Positions 24,201 through 35,641 of a stretch of DNA of 64,000 bases are shown here, one piece after another; the first letter of the stretch is position 1, and each line of letters opens with the position of its first letter. The position numbers were made by a program, and so were the translations under genes. The notes under the pieces are model-generated. The model was given only the letters and a program-made list of their open reading frames with translations, had not been told where the DNA came from and made no database searches. Source of the stretch: Oscheius sp. JU75 (lineage: Eukaryota; Nematoda; Chromadorea; Rhabditida; Rhabditidae); the NCBI GenBank assembly GCA_037178855.1, contig JASJZC010000006.1:9156501-9220500 (forward strand). Reading direction: 5' to 3'.

Positions 24201-27200
24201 GTGTACGCGTCCAACGGAATCTGGAGGGACGGCTGTGATTACAACTTCTACTTCCCGTCGTTCAGCTGCTATGTTCCCAACGAACTGCTATACTTCACTG
24301 TTAGTTTTTGAATTAAGTTAAGAACAGCCTATTCAGTTCTTCGGTCGAGATCAAGAAGGCTTGTCAATTCAAAGAAGTGGAGTCATGATCTGTTCCCTAT
24401 CCCAACCTACCCAAAGCCCGCCAAGTGAATGTCTGAACGGTGGAGTTGAATCCCCTAACGGAACCTGTTTCTGTCAAATGGGCTACAGTGGACAGAAGTG
24501 CGAGAACATTGTCTGTTACAACGGAGGAACAGCCCAGGGCAACAAGTGTCTTTGTACTCAGAACTGGGGAGGGACTTTCTGCGAGTTTGGTAGGTGTCAG
24601 AATCGGTTCAAAATACTGAAAATTCAGCCAAATGTACGGAAAAGGGATTTTCCCCGGAGAGCCAGCTGAAATATGTGGATATGATTTTTGCCGTCGAGAT
24701 GACAGATCTCGGAGCGGCTCAAATTGCCTACCTGGACAAGTACTTCAGCGGTTCGAAAGTTTGTAAATACCAACTTTTTTTTAGATCTTTTGCGTGATAT
24801 CGTCTCTCAGGATCAAAAGTGGATCAGACGGTTTGTGCTGGCTGGATACAATTCTACTTGTAGGTTACGTCCAGTTACACACCGAAACAAAAGACTCTTC
24901 GATAGGGTAGCCACTGGGCCCGTGTCAGCAGTGAGCATTTTTAGGGGAAGATAAAAATGTTGACATCCATTTTGAACATAAGATAGTTACGCTATGCCGA
25001 GATTATGTAGAAAACACGCATACACATGTGCTAGGCAAATCGTACATACAGCGAAATGTGTCCTGCACCAAAGTCTTAGCAGGAGATTGCCGAGGTTGTA
25101 CGAGAGCACCAGTAGTAGGGAAGAGCACCTCTACTAAGGCTGCGCAGAACTTAAAAAATAAGTTCAGGGGCTGATGTCCTGGTGGAAGCCAGTGCAAACG
25201 ACTACCAGACCGTTGTCGACACTCTTCACGACGTGGCCGTTTCCGTCCATACTGATCCCAATACCGATCCTGGCTGTGGTGGAATGCAAGTCTGGGAGGC
25301 TTTCGACACTGCGGTCTTGCAACGAGACGCCGGTCCTGGTTCCTACTTTGAGCTCTTCATTGCTTCACCGCCTGACAACACGGATTCGGCTGGATGGGGA
25401 CAACTCTACGACTACCAGCGCTCAATGAATCTTCACATCAATACTTACCTTGGAGTCAAGTCGAGAAACAAGAATCCTCAAGGCTACTATTGTAATGCCA
25501 CGTATGACGACTTTTACTGGCTGAACATTCTGACTGAGAGCTCTGCTGGTGAACTGTACGCCTCTGATCCTGCTCTTACCAAAGACATCATTTGGACGAT
25601 TCCGTTGCAGTTTTATTCCAGTATTGTTCTCAACGGCTACGAAGAGGATTGTATCGATGGACGAACGGTAAAGTCAAAGGCTCATAGAGACAGAGAGACA
25701 GAAACACAGAGAGGCAAAGAAACAGAGAGAATCCTTTGTAACCAATATTTCAGTGGTACTTCCCTCTGGACGCCTATGCCCAGACGGTACAATTCGACGT
25801 GTACGGACAGAATCCTCAAGTGACTGTCTACGATCAGGATGGTAATGCTCAAGATCAAATCCTGATTGTGCAAGACTCGTTCTCCGGCCTGTTCATCTCC
25901 ACTGTCATGAAAGGTTCGACCCTCTTCATACAGCTTTTGACAAGAGTTTAGAGTGTGACGACGGCTGGGAGTCTTACGGCTCCTACTGCTACTACTTCAA
26001 CACCGAGAAAATGAGCTGGTCTGACGCTCAGACCTTCTGTCACGCGTCCGGAGGACAACTGGCTGATGATATGGTAGACAGCAAGCACAACTTTATCAAG
26101 CAAATCGGAAAAGTCTACAGCTTCTGGATTGGGCTCTTCAGCAATGCCACAACTGGTAGTCCCTCATGGTACTGGGACAGCCCTGATGGTAATCAACCGG
26201 CTGCTGTAAGTCAAGCGCATCGGATGGCCTAGAGAGACATTTCAGCTGGGTACGGACCCACACTATTTGTTCTGGGCTGGTGGTACTACTCCGACTGACC
26301 CGAGTCTTCCTTGTGTTCTCTGGAACGGAGCCAATGGACGAAGCGATACCTGGACACCGACACTTTGCAACTTTACCGCCTGGTCACTCTGTCAGAAGCA
26401 TCGCTACGATTCTCAGTTCCGTCCCAGTAGTCGACGAACAGGTACGCGTTCTGCTTGGCAACAAGGGTGCCGAAAAGTACTCTGAAAGTCGAATGTGGCA
26501 CACCAACACTTGACCATTGGTGTCGATAAGCCGAGTGATTTGAACAGTAGCTGCGTATCAAAAAGCATGACTAACGCAGCATTGACAGATTTTGGGAAAT
26601 TTCGACTTTCGCACTTTTGTTTGACTACGCTACCTCCAAATTCAGACGTTCTTCCACCCGGAAAATGGTCAGTCTCCATCACCACTAACTCAACTGATAT
26701 GACCTACCCGAATACAATGTGTGGACTACTGGTTCGGGTCCAATCCGAGCTCCAGATCATCACAGGTTATGCCCAAAGTGTCGGTCAAGACTACCCAGAT
26801 GAGGATCCGTACAGAGAGTCGAGTCTGAACAGAATAGTCACTTATCTCCACTCTCAGGACAACGAATACCGCGATCCTTTCCTCTCAATGGCTTCGATCA
26901 CCGACGCTTACAATCGTAACACTTAGTCTTAGGCAGTTTAAGTACAAGTTCAGAGACTTTCTACAATGCCGCGAGGTACTTCGAACGCTGGGACTGTGCC
27001 TACCCATGGGTCACTCAGACCTTCGCTTGTCCCAATTCACTGGAGAACGGAAACGAGTTCCAGGTTGCTCACTCCGGAGAAGACTCTTTCGGAAACATGT
27101 TCCAGCGTCTCACCTTCGGACACTGTAGTCGGACACGTAGGGATACAGATTTCCTTGATTGAGACTGTTCTAGCTCTCACCTGCGGGCAGGGAGGCTATC

Positions 27201-30200
27201 TCTGGAACGGACAGTGTATCTGCAATGAGTATTGGCAGGGCCGATACTGTACTATCCCGGTCTGTGTGAATAATGGAACGTTGAGCAATGACGACAGATC
27301 ATGCATTTGTCAGCCTAGATTTACTGGGTTCAACTGTCAATGGGGTATGGTAATTGTCAACCATTTTGTGTCTCTGTCAACCTGTCTCTCTAGCGCCTCA
27401 AGCATCCTGTCTCTTTCAATGTGCTTGGTCTTTTAACGTATTCTCTGTCTCTGTCCCTCTCAACCTGTCTCTCTGTGGTGCGACCCAGGGCTGACCTAGA
27501 CATTCGTCTCTTTCCAGGATACTGACGGCAGATCCTCTCACTCTATGTCTCTTGCATTCTTCAGTCATCATGTCCATCACAAGTATTGTGTCAACTTGTC
27601 CTATCTCTGTCTATTATCAGTCCCGACTGCCAGTCTGTCTATTTATCGTAACTTGCTTTCATCGTAACCTGTCACAGTCATCCTGTCCCACACAAGTACT
27701 CTATCAACTTGTTGTGTCTCTGTCTATCATCAGACCCGACTGTCTCTTCATCGTAACCTTTCCCAATCACCCTGTCTCTATTAATAGTTCTGTCATCTTG
27801 TGCTGTCTCTGTCAATTATCAGACCCGACTGTCTATTCGTAGCCTGTCCTAGTGACCCTGTCCCGCTCGATAGTTCTACCTGTTCTGTCAAGGATCCTAT
27901 CTAGGATCAACGTACTCCAACCATGTCAACCTATCTCTCACCTAGCATGATCTGGAATTGTCAAAAAGAACTTCCAAACTTTCAGAAATGTGTGATTCCC
28001 TCTACACGGTTTCCTTCACAAACGATGACAAGACTCTTATTTTGATGGTCGAGAACACGATTCAAAATCAGGGAGCCATCAATGCACTGGCTAACAATCT
28101 GTCGAGCATCTTCCAAAATGTCGACCCGAACTTTTTCGCCAACTACATCCTCGGAACTTTCGATTGTAAGTTTTCTGTGCGAGAGTATTGGGAGAGATGA
28201 GAGTGGCGCACCAACTCTCGACCTTCGAGAAACAAGGTTCGAAAAACAGCTGCGTATCGAAAAGCTAAGAGTTGGTGCGCAGAATTAAGGGTGTAGGAAA
28301 CTTACAAGCTGAGCCTTTCTAGCCAGTCTGAGCACAAAGTACACGGAATTCGAGACCCTCACCAATCTGGGTAACGCCATCAAGGCTCTGAGCCCAACAG
28401 ATCCAGGAGCCTGCACCATGCCTCTCTTCTCGTAATCGGTCTTTTTCTACCAGTATGTTCTGTCAATTTAGAGCAATCAACACCTTCTTCGGCGACGTCA
28501 CCTCCGGTTACATTGCTTGGCCAAACTCTGAGATGCTCGTGGTCACCGCAGCTGGCTCGGCTGGAGACCAAAAGAGACGGGATGATCTTGTAAATCTGGC
28601 GGATCAGAGAATCAAGGTGAGACTAGAGATTATCTGAAAAATTTGGGGTACAGGTCAGCTACATCTACAACGCTGACGCCTGCGGAAAGCAGCCAGGAGA
28701 CGGATCACTTCGGGACATTGCCCGGACAGCCTATACCACGAATGGAAACGTGGCCTTCATGAACAGTAGCCAGATCAGCAGTGTAGGTTCAGTCCTCTGA
28801 GCAGCCTGTTCGGTCCCGTCACGAACTTTGAAAATAACCAGAGAGTTCGTAGCGGTATCCAAAGCGCGCGGTGTCTCATAGTGAAACTGTATCGAGCATT
28901 ACATTTTTAGTATCTCTCTGTCTTCCTCCCCAGCAGATACTCCTCCAACACGCTGAGCAATCCTACAGTGGCTGGAAACTTCAGCTGTAGCGGAGGAGAC
29001 CCCTGGCTTGTACAAGTCGACAGCAACACCACGGCCCTGTATATCGCCTTGACATCAGAGATTGGAGATCTTGGAGCCAAGGATCCGAAGCTGGGTTAGT
29101 AATAAAAACAGTTCTTGAACAAAATCTGTTCTAGATAGCATTCAACCGGACATTCTGTACTCTCAAGATGGAACTCTTCTGTACAGAATTATTACGACGT
29201 CTGATCCGGGAATCTACTCACTCAATGTAAGGAGAGACAGCGAGACGGAGAAACAGAGAAAGACAGAGAAACATAGAGAGACAGAGAGTCAGAGAGAAAG
29301 TGAGACAGAGAGACAATACTGATTCGAAGATTTAGATCAACTCCTACGGTCTCTGTTTCGCCTCGATCTGGTCAGTTGGCGAAGCTCAAGTATCGGTCTT
29401 TTATGCTCAAACCACACCCTCGAATCCATCTGGATCGAGACAGGAGTCTAACGGGCACAGTCCATTTGCCTTTGTGAACAACGTCATCACGGCCCACGTT
29501 CAAGGAGCAGCTGGGCATCGAGCCAAACTCCAATACGCTGAGATCTTTGACGTGGATACGCAGCAAATCATCCTACGATCCGAGCTCTACCGACGTGATG
29601 GTCCATTCCCGACTTACCCAAATGTGTCCTGTCAATTCGAATACGTCTCGGATCCGTTCACTTGTAACACCGATCTTCTGGCCGTGTACATTTACGGAAT
29701 GGACGAGACGTACATTCAATTCCGACAGCAGTTCACTGCCTACTGTCTCAATTCGACTCTGACCACACAGACTCCGGGAACCGTTGGAACTACTCTCAGT
29801 ACTACTGCAACTGCCTCGTCTGCGACAACTACATCTACACCATCGAAGACTGTCAGTACGACTCCATACACTGGAACTACTGGAACAACTCCGATTGTAA
29901 GTGAGAGACAGCGATAGAAACTTTCCTTTTTTCAGCCGACCACCTCCTACGGAAATCGCAATCTGATCTTTGATGTTGTCTTCATGATTGATGTTAGTCA
30001 GGCCAACGTCAACAACTACGACATTGTAAGCCAATGTTGGGACTAACAGACTTTCCAATTCAGCTTTCCAAATTCATCCAAACCCTCATGCTCTCCTACA
30101 CTGTGGCTCAGGACAATGTCAGAGTTGGAATCCTGCCGGTCATGCCTGAAAATTCCACCCTTCCATGGGCCCAGCTCAAAACCATAACCTCTCAACAGGT

Positions 30201-30687
30201 GCTAGTCAACTATCTGAACCAGCTGAAACAGACCATTGCCGATGCTGGTATTTTCACCGAGGTCGGACAGTATGTCCAATCGTAAGTCCTCTAACGCTAT
30301 CTGTTATTTCGGTAAATTCAGGGCCCTGAACCAAGCAACGAGTTACAACTTCATGATCAACGGCTACAGGACCTACATCACGAACCATCTGCTGATCTAT
30401 TTGACCTCGACTACCACGTTCAGTGACACTCCGACGACTGATACCATCAGAGCTAGCAAACAGTACGGAGTCATTACTGTCGGCTATGGGGCAGGTGCTA
30501 CTGACACCAATGGTCTACAGGTAGGGGAAGACTTGGCCATATACCTTCGAGCCTTCAGGGACTGTCTGGAGGCGGAAATTGTGCCTTCACTGCGGCTGAC
30601 CAGAACTCTCTGAACCGTGGTGTGTTGACTAGCATTCAGAATCTGATCTGGAACGCTGATGGAAACGGCATCTATTGTGGAATGTGA
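21234..30687 (+). CDS. Gene B: large secreted EGF / VWA / C-type lectin protein, paralogue of A
   Basis: Same architecture as gene A but strongly diverged. Signal peptide MRLWLLAAVVAVAVFA (exon 1 from 21234). The next exon holds a furin-like site (RSKR|S) before the half-EGF CQTPGYTGEGC. Then come the beta region (to 22580), a Pro/Thr linker, two EGFs (22678-22860), a metal-site-less VWA-like fold (to 23570), a beta region ending in YNFYFP (24260), EGFs (24430-24590), a second VWA-like fold (to 25670), a C-type lectin domain (25950-26420, split by a short intron), a CUB-like part (26640-27130), EGF (27180-27345), a third VWA-like fold (27990-28790), a beta region, a Thr/Ser linker (29755-29930) and a final VWA. 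In that last domain the metal motif reads DVSQA, not DxSxS, so metal binding is probably lost. Introns carry two MITEs, a minisatellite and a GACAGA array. Exon borders around 24600-25160, 26440-26640 and 28800-28940 are approximate. Confidence 0.8.
26495..26580. mobile_element. Miniature inverted-repeat element, copy M2 (decayed)
   Basis: It begins GTGGCACACCAACACTTGACC and contains CAGTAGCTGCGTATCAAAAAG, both closely matching copy M3 at 28203-28281. The right end (TGACTAACGCAGC) is eroded. Intron of gene B. Confidence 0.45.
27567..27890. repeat. Minisatellite in an intron of gene B
   Basis: About three and a half imperfect units start near 27567, 27680, 27769 and 27855 (periods about 113, 89 and 86 bp). 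Each begins with a CCTGTCC-like motif and the full ones hold CTGTCTCTGTC, ATTATCAG and CCCGACTG. The surrounding intron (27350-27985) has no other feature. Confidence 0.6.
28203..28281. mobile_element. Miniature inverted-repeat element, copy M3
   Basis: Ends GTGGCGCACCAACTCT and AGAGTTGGTGCGCA are near-perfect inverted repeats of 13-14 bp. The interior is about 50 nt. It lies in a gene B intron (28168-28321). Confidence 0.6.
29231..29320. repeat. GACAGA/GAGACA microsatellite in an intron of gene B
   Basis: Imperfect array of GAGACAGA-type hexamers and octamers filling most of the short intron. Similar arrays are at 25680-25730, 35476-35590 (as TCTGTC), 37470-37570, 38930-39010 (as TCTGTC) and 49507-49530. 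Confidence 0.7.
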
Positions 30688-30736
30688 TTCTGAGAATGAA
30701 GTTGTGTCTCTTGAAAATTTACTGTCTCTGTCTGTC

Positions 30737-31238
30737 GCCCACGTACCATTTCGACACCGGCGGAAAGTGACTTGCAGACATATGCACCAGAGTGCTTCTC
30801 ACTGGCTAAGCATTCCATGAGCTGCTCTGAAACATTCCCGGGTCCGACTTTAAGAATTTCAACCTTCACCTCTGGGACGTGCACCTAACATTTCACCTAA
30901 CACTGGCTATGATTTGTTCTTACTTCAGCAGGGCGTTATCACCTCTTATCAGGCGTTTATGACTGCACATAAACACAAAACTATGCACTAGGCATGCACA
31001 AAAATCACATTCCTAATTGAATTTAAACAGTAGAAAGAGCTTGTAAGAAGTTAAAGTTCGGGAGAGCGAATAATGTGTGAGCTTAATTATTTTTACAGTA
31101 ACCCATGAGGCTGCCAGAAATTGGGGTCATCTGCCCGAGACTGAGACAAATTTAATGGCCCGTAAAATCAGAAACTCTGAGATTAGAACAGTCAGTGTTG
31201 GACTCTTTTTTCTTCTCGTGAATTACACTTACTTTCAG
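30737..31238 (+). promoter_or_regulatory. Upstream region of gene C, copied from gene B
   Basis: Closely similar to 20725-21233. It keeps CTTATCA (30945-30951), the ATGACTGCACATAAACA block and the acceptor ACTTTCAG ending at 31238, directly before the start codon. This points to gene C being driven by a copy of gene B's promoter. Confidence 0.5.
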
Positions 31239-34200
31239 ATGCGACTGTGGCTGCTGGCCGCCGTTTTGGCGGTGTCTGTATTCGCGGATCGAGTGGAACA
31301 GGATGAGTGCCGTCACGCCGTCCCTGTCAACTTCTCCCCAGACAATAGAACTCTTATTCTAGTCCTTGAGGCCACAGTTCAGAACAAGCCAGCTTTCGCA
31401 CAGGTGCGAGCTTTTCATTTCGTAGTATAAGATGTCGTTTAGTTGACCAACAACATGGCAGCCATAATTATCAATGCCAGCCCAGGGTGGTTCAGGAACT
31501 ACGCTCTCATCACTTTTGATTGTAGGTTGATGCCAAAATTTATCAGAGCTTTGTTAAGCCAGCGGAGTGCTATATGATGCATACACTTACACCAGTCCAC
31601 AGTCCTTCCAAACGGCCATTGCTATCCAGCAAAACATCATTTCGGACCCCGGAGCTTGTCAATATAACCTGTTTGCGTAAGTTTCAGATATGTTTCTGAG
31701 CGCGGGAATCGAACCTTATCCGATTGTGATACGTAAAGCCAAGACTCTAACCGACTGCGCTATGGTTACGTAAGAAAATACACAATTGCGCTTTCATATT
31801 TGTTGCGTCGAATACGGCATTTTCCGACTTTTGTTGATTTTAAAATTGTAGCTCTTGAGCTGCTCTACAACTTCGCAAAACATTGAAAAGTCAGAATATA
31901 CCGTATTCGGCACGAAAAACGTGAATACGCAATTGCGTATTTCTTTACGTAACCATGCTTTTCTAATAAAGTTTTTAAAAAAAATTTTATTAAAAAAAAG
32001 TGGTGCGAAAGCAGTTAGTTCATTAAAATGTCGCTCTTTGTTGGAAAAGACTTTATCAGACAACGACTGAAACATCATCTTTAAGGATCCTGAAGGAGGC
32101 TCTCACGCAAGAAGACGAGATCGTCACCCCTAACTCGCAAATCCTTATGATCACTTCTTCGACGGCTGCCGACTCTGCGACCAGAACGGAAACCATTGAG
32201 ATGCTCAGCAATAAAGGCGCCAACGTATGTTATCTAACCTGTATAAAGAGCAAAGGATCGCTGCGCCCGGAGCGTAAGCGACTAGTAGTTTAGTCAATAT
32301 AAAATTTAAAAATTGCAGCTGCATTGGCTGTACATGTCAAACGACAACTGTGGAGGAGCTGTTCCCAGCGACGACTCAGTCTCTCACCTGGTTAATCTGG
32401 CCTACGCCTCCAATGGAAACACAGCCTTTGTCAAAGGCAACAGTCTCACTGATGTTATCTTTTTTTTTGAACTCTACTCAAACAGTTTTTAGTTCCTCAC
32501 ACCTTACTTGGCCTCCCGCTACAGTGCCCAGATCCTGGACAATCCCACAGCTAATCCCTCGAACGGCGCGGCTCCTCTGACATGTCCTTCAGGATCATGG
32601 CTCGTCGAGGTTGACATGAGCACCACCTCAATCTTCATCACTGCTAATTCCGCTATTGGAACTGTTGGAGTGATAGCTCCTAACGGAGGTAGCCGAAAAT
32701 TATTAATAATACACCAAGGTCAGATTCGATCAACCCTGTTACTCTCTTCAATGGTGCCGAACAGACTCAGCTCTACAGAATCGATACCATGGGCAGCTCC
32801 GGCATCTACAAAATTGCTGTAAGCTCTCTTCGATATGCAACCTATAAAAAATCATAGCTCTCTTCCCCGGGAATGTGCTTCCTATCAGTCTGGGGATTCG
32901 GAAGTATGGGAGTCTACACTCGCTTTGCCCCCACCTCCGCCACCGATCTAACTGCGGCTCACCTCGACGGAACTGCGACTTCTCCTTCTGCTAATAGTAA
33001 CATTTTCCTTGAAACCCAACTGTCTCTTTTAAGTCAACTCCGTAGCAATGTTCCACATGGCTGGCACACCCGGACATCGTGGTGTCCTGCAGTACTTGGA
33101 AGTTTTCGACGTCAGCGCTCAAAAGGTTTTGAGGTTGATCTGCTTAAGTAAATCGTATTCAGACAATTCTTCGATCGGAGCTCTACCGAAGAACGTCTTG
33201 TTCCTTCGAATACTACTCGGACCCATTCATCTGTCATACAGACATTATCACTCTATACATATATGGAATGGACGAGAGCTACCAGCCGTTTAGGCGCCAG
33301 CAGATGAGCTTCTGTCTCAATGGAACTCTTCCAAGTTAGACTCCTTTCTGGTACTCTAACAATCCCATGATTTCAGCTGCTTCCCCTGTCATCGCTAGTT
33401 CCACTCACTCTCTTGGAACTACTCCCACTACAGCGCCAGTACCTAGTAGTGGTCCCACAACGACCATGGGCTCGACTACTACCTCCTTCGGATATCTCAA
33501 CTTTGTCTTTGACGTCGTCTTCCTTGTTGATGTGAGCAATTCGGCCAGCGCCACCTATGATACTGTAAGTTCTGAAGAACACTTGCTGACTAACATTCCG
33601 TTTAGATGTCCCAATTCATCACAAATCTGATGGCTGGATACACTGTTTCTCAGGTATGTTTTAATTATCGCTGCTGTTCAAATATGGTTTCAGAATAACG
33701 TTCGAGTTGCTATAATTCCTGTTCCTGGACAGAGCAACCCGTTTACATTCGCCGTTGCCACGTTGAGGACCATAACCTCTAACAACGTGTTGACGCAATA
33801 CCTTTCCGCAACGAAGACCTACTATAACGATTTCACCGATGCTGGACAGAGTCTTCAGTCAGCCCTTAACTATGCTATCAATCCGAACTTCATCCAGCAA
33901 GGCTACCGCGCAGATCAGCCCAACCATCTCCTCGTCTACGTTACGTCTACCAGCACGTAAGTTAATATTTAAAATAATTCACTATCTAATTTTAGATTCA
34001 CTGACGGTCCATCAACGGCCAGCATTCTCAGCGCGAACAATTATGGAATCATAACTGTCGGCTACGGAGCTGGTCTTGATAAGGGTGCTCTCCAAGGAAT
34101 TTCTGGAGGTTCTGCTTGTACTTTCACTGCTGCAACTGCTCAAGATCTCCAGTCTCAGATTCCCAGCATCAAAAAATTGATCTGGAGTGCCAACTTCAAC

Positions 34201-34988
34201 GGTGGAGCCTATTGTGGTAACATGCCGGCCAGCACCACACAGACTCCGGCGGGAAATCGGAACCAGATCTTTGATGTTGTCTTCATGATTGATGTCAGTC
34301 AGGCCAACGTCAACAACTACGACATTGTAAGCCAATGTTTGGACTAACAGACTTTCCAATTCAGCTTTCCAATTTCATCCAAACCCTTATGCTCTCCTAC
34401 ACTGTGGCTCAGGACAATGTCAGAGTTGGAATCCTGCCCGTCATGCCCGAACCTTCCGGCATTCCATGGGCCCGGCTCAACACCATAACCTCTCAACAGG
34501 TGCTAGTCAGCTATCTAAACCAGCTGAAACAGACCATTGTCGACATTGGTATGTTCACCGAGGTCGGACAGTATGTCCAACCGTAAGTCCTCTAAAACTA
34601 TCTGTTATTTCGGTCCATTCAGAGCCCTGGACCAGGCAACGAGTTACAACTTCATGATCAACGGCTACAGAGGCAACATCAAAAATCATCTGCTGATCTA
34701 TTTGACCTCGACTACCACGTTCAGTGACACTCCGATGACTGATACCATCAGAGCTAGCAAACAGTACGGAGTCATTACTGTCGGCTATGGGGCAGGTGCT
34801 ACTGACAAAAATGGTCTACAGGTAGGGGAAGACTTGGCCATATACCTTTGAACCTTCAGGGACTGTCTGGAGGCGGGAACTGTGCCTTCACTGCGGCTGA
34901 CCAGAACTCTCTGAACCGTGGTGTGTTGACTAGCATTCAGAATCTGATCTGGAGCTCTGATGGAAACGGCATCTATTGTGGAATGTGA
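31239..34988 (+). CDS. Gene C: mosaic secreted VWA protein built from parts of A and B
   Basis: Starts with MRLWLLAAVLAVSVFADRVE, nearly gene B's signal exon, but after GATGAG the same exon continues with gene A's CRRAVPVDF-type segment (here CRHAVPVNF). From there to GNMPA (about 34230) the exons and introns follow gene A from 17225 to 20655, many stretches identical. A short Thr link (TTQTP) leads into the last VWA of gene B (FDVVFMIDVSQANVNNYDI) with B's introns, stop codon and start of the 3' flank. So it has a signal peptide, a VWA-like domain without metal site, a beta region, a VWA with DVSNS and a VWA with DVSQA; it lacks the EGF and lectin parts. I read the frame as intact through all junctions. 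One acceptor changed from CCAG to TAAG (about 33033) but still fits. Probably secreted; the function is unknown. Confidence 0.83.
31699..31764 (-). repeat. tRNA-like sequence in an intron of gene C
   Basis: On the minus strand TAGCGCAGTCGGTTAGAG (box A type) and GGTTCGATTCC (exact box B consensus) are present, but acceptor and T-stem pairing is poor. Homologous to 17617-17694 in gene A. Its 5' end abuts the palindromic element P6. Confidence 0.55.
31762..31956 (+). repeat. Palindromic repeat, long copy P6 with terminal inverted repeats
   Basis: Core arms 31834-31851 and 31865-31882, loop 31852-31864 (13 nt). Outer ends ATGGTTACGTAAGAAAATAC and GTATTTCTTTACGTAACCAT are inverted repeats, giving a 195-bp element. 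It sits in the intron of gene C equivalent to that holding P5. Confidence 0.75.
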
Positions 34989-35641
34989 TTCTGAGAATGA
35001 AGTTGTGTCTCTTGAAAATTCACTGTCTCTGTCTTTGTCATTTTGTTATCTAAACATGCTACAAACGCAGTACACGGTAGCCCACTGGGCCTTTACACCT
35101 GCAGTCATGACGAATCTGCGATTCACTGATCACGTTGAAGCACCGCAGCGTTGTCATCTTACAGGATATTCTCTTCGCGATTCTTATTTGCAGGACTTCC
35201 GAGAAACAGTTCCTAGAAAAGTTAGGGAAAGACGTCGGGGAGTAAGAATGTATCAGTGTCTCGGACTCTCAGAAATAGAACTTTTGCGCTGGAATCGAGC
35301 ACTATTAGTTTTTCCTAATGGTCCTAAAGGTCCCCAAAATGTACCAAAGAAAAAGTACCAAATACCGCTGCGGGGTTCATTGATTTTTTTTCAGAACCAT
35401 CAGGACTGAGAATGAAAAAAATCTAAAACCACTAATGGCTTTCGCTTCTCCATGAGCTACAGTATACTTCTATATCACGCCATCTCTATCTCTCTGTCTT
35501 TCTATCTGTTTCTCTGACTCTCTGTCTATCTTTCTCTCTGTCTCGTCGTCTGTCTCTATGTCTTACTAGCTCTCTGTCTCTCACCAGAATCAAAACGTTT
35601 AAATATTTTAAACAGTGACCCCAGTTGAGATCCAAAACTCT
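34989..35641. other. Convergent spacer between gene C and the P-glycoprotein gene
   Basis: The first 40 bases continue the similarity to the 3' flank of gene B. A CT-rich TCTGTC array fills 35476-35590. The open frame across 34960-35409 has no recognisable content. Nothing else is seen. Confidence 0.5.

Noticed and set aside
25130-25165. Another Helitron 5' end (CTCTACTAAGGCTGCGC)
   Set aside because: Short match only; no following CCGT repeats and no A before a TC start.
27541-27890. CRISPR-like spaced repeats
   Set aside because: Units are imperfect, of uneven period and in a eukaryotic intron; this is a minisatellite.
34960-35409. 149-codon frame overlapping the end of gene C
   Set aside because: It starts inside gene C's last exon in another frame and shows no protein-like conservation.
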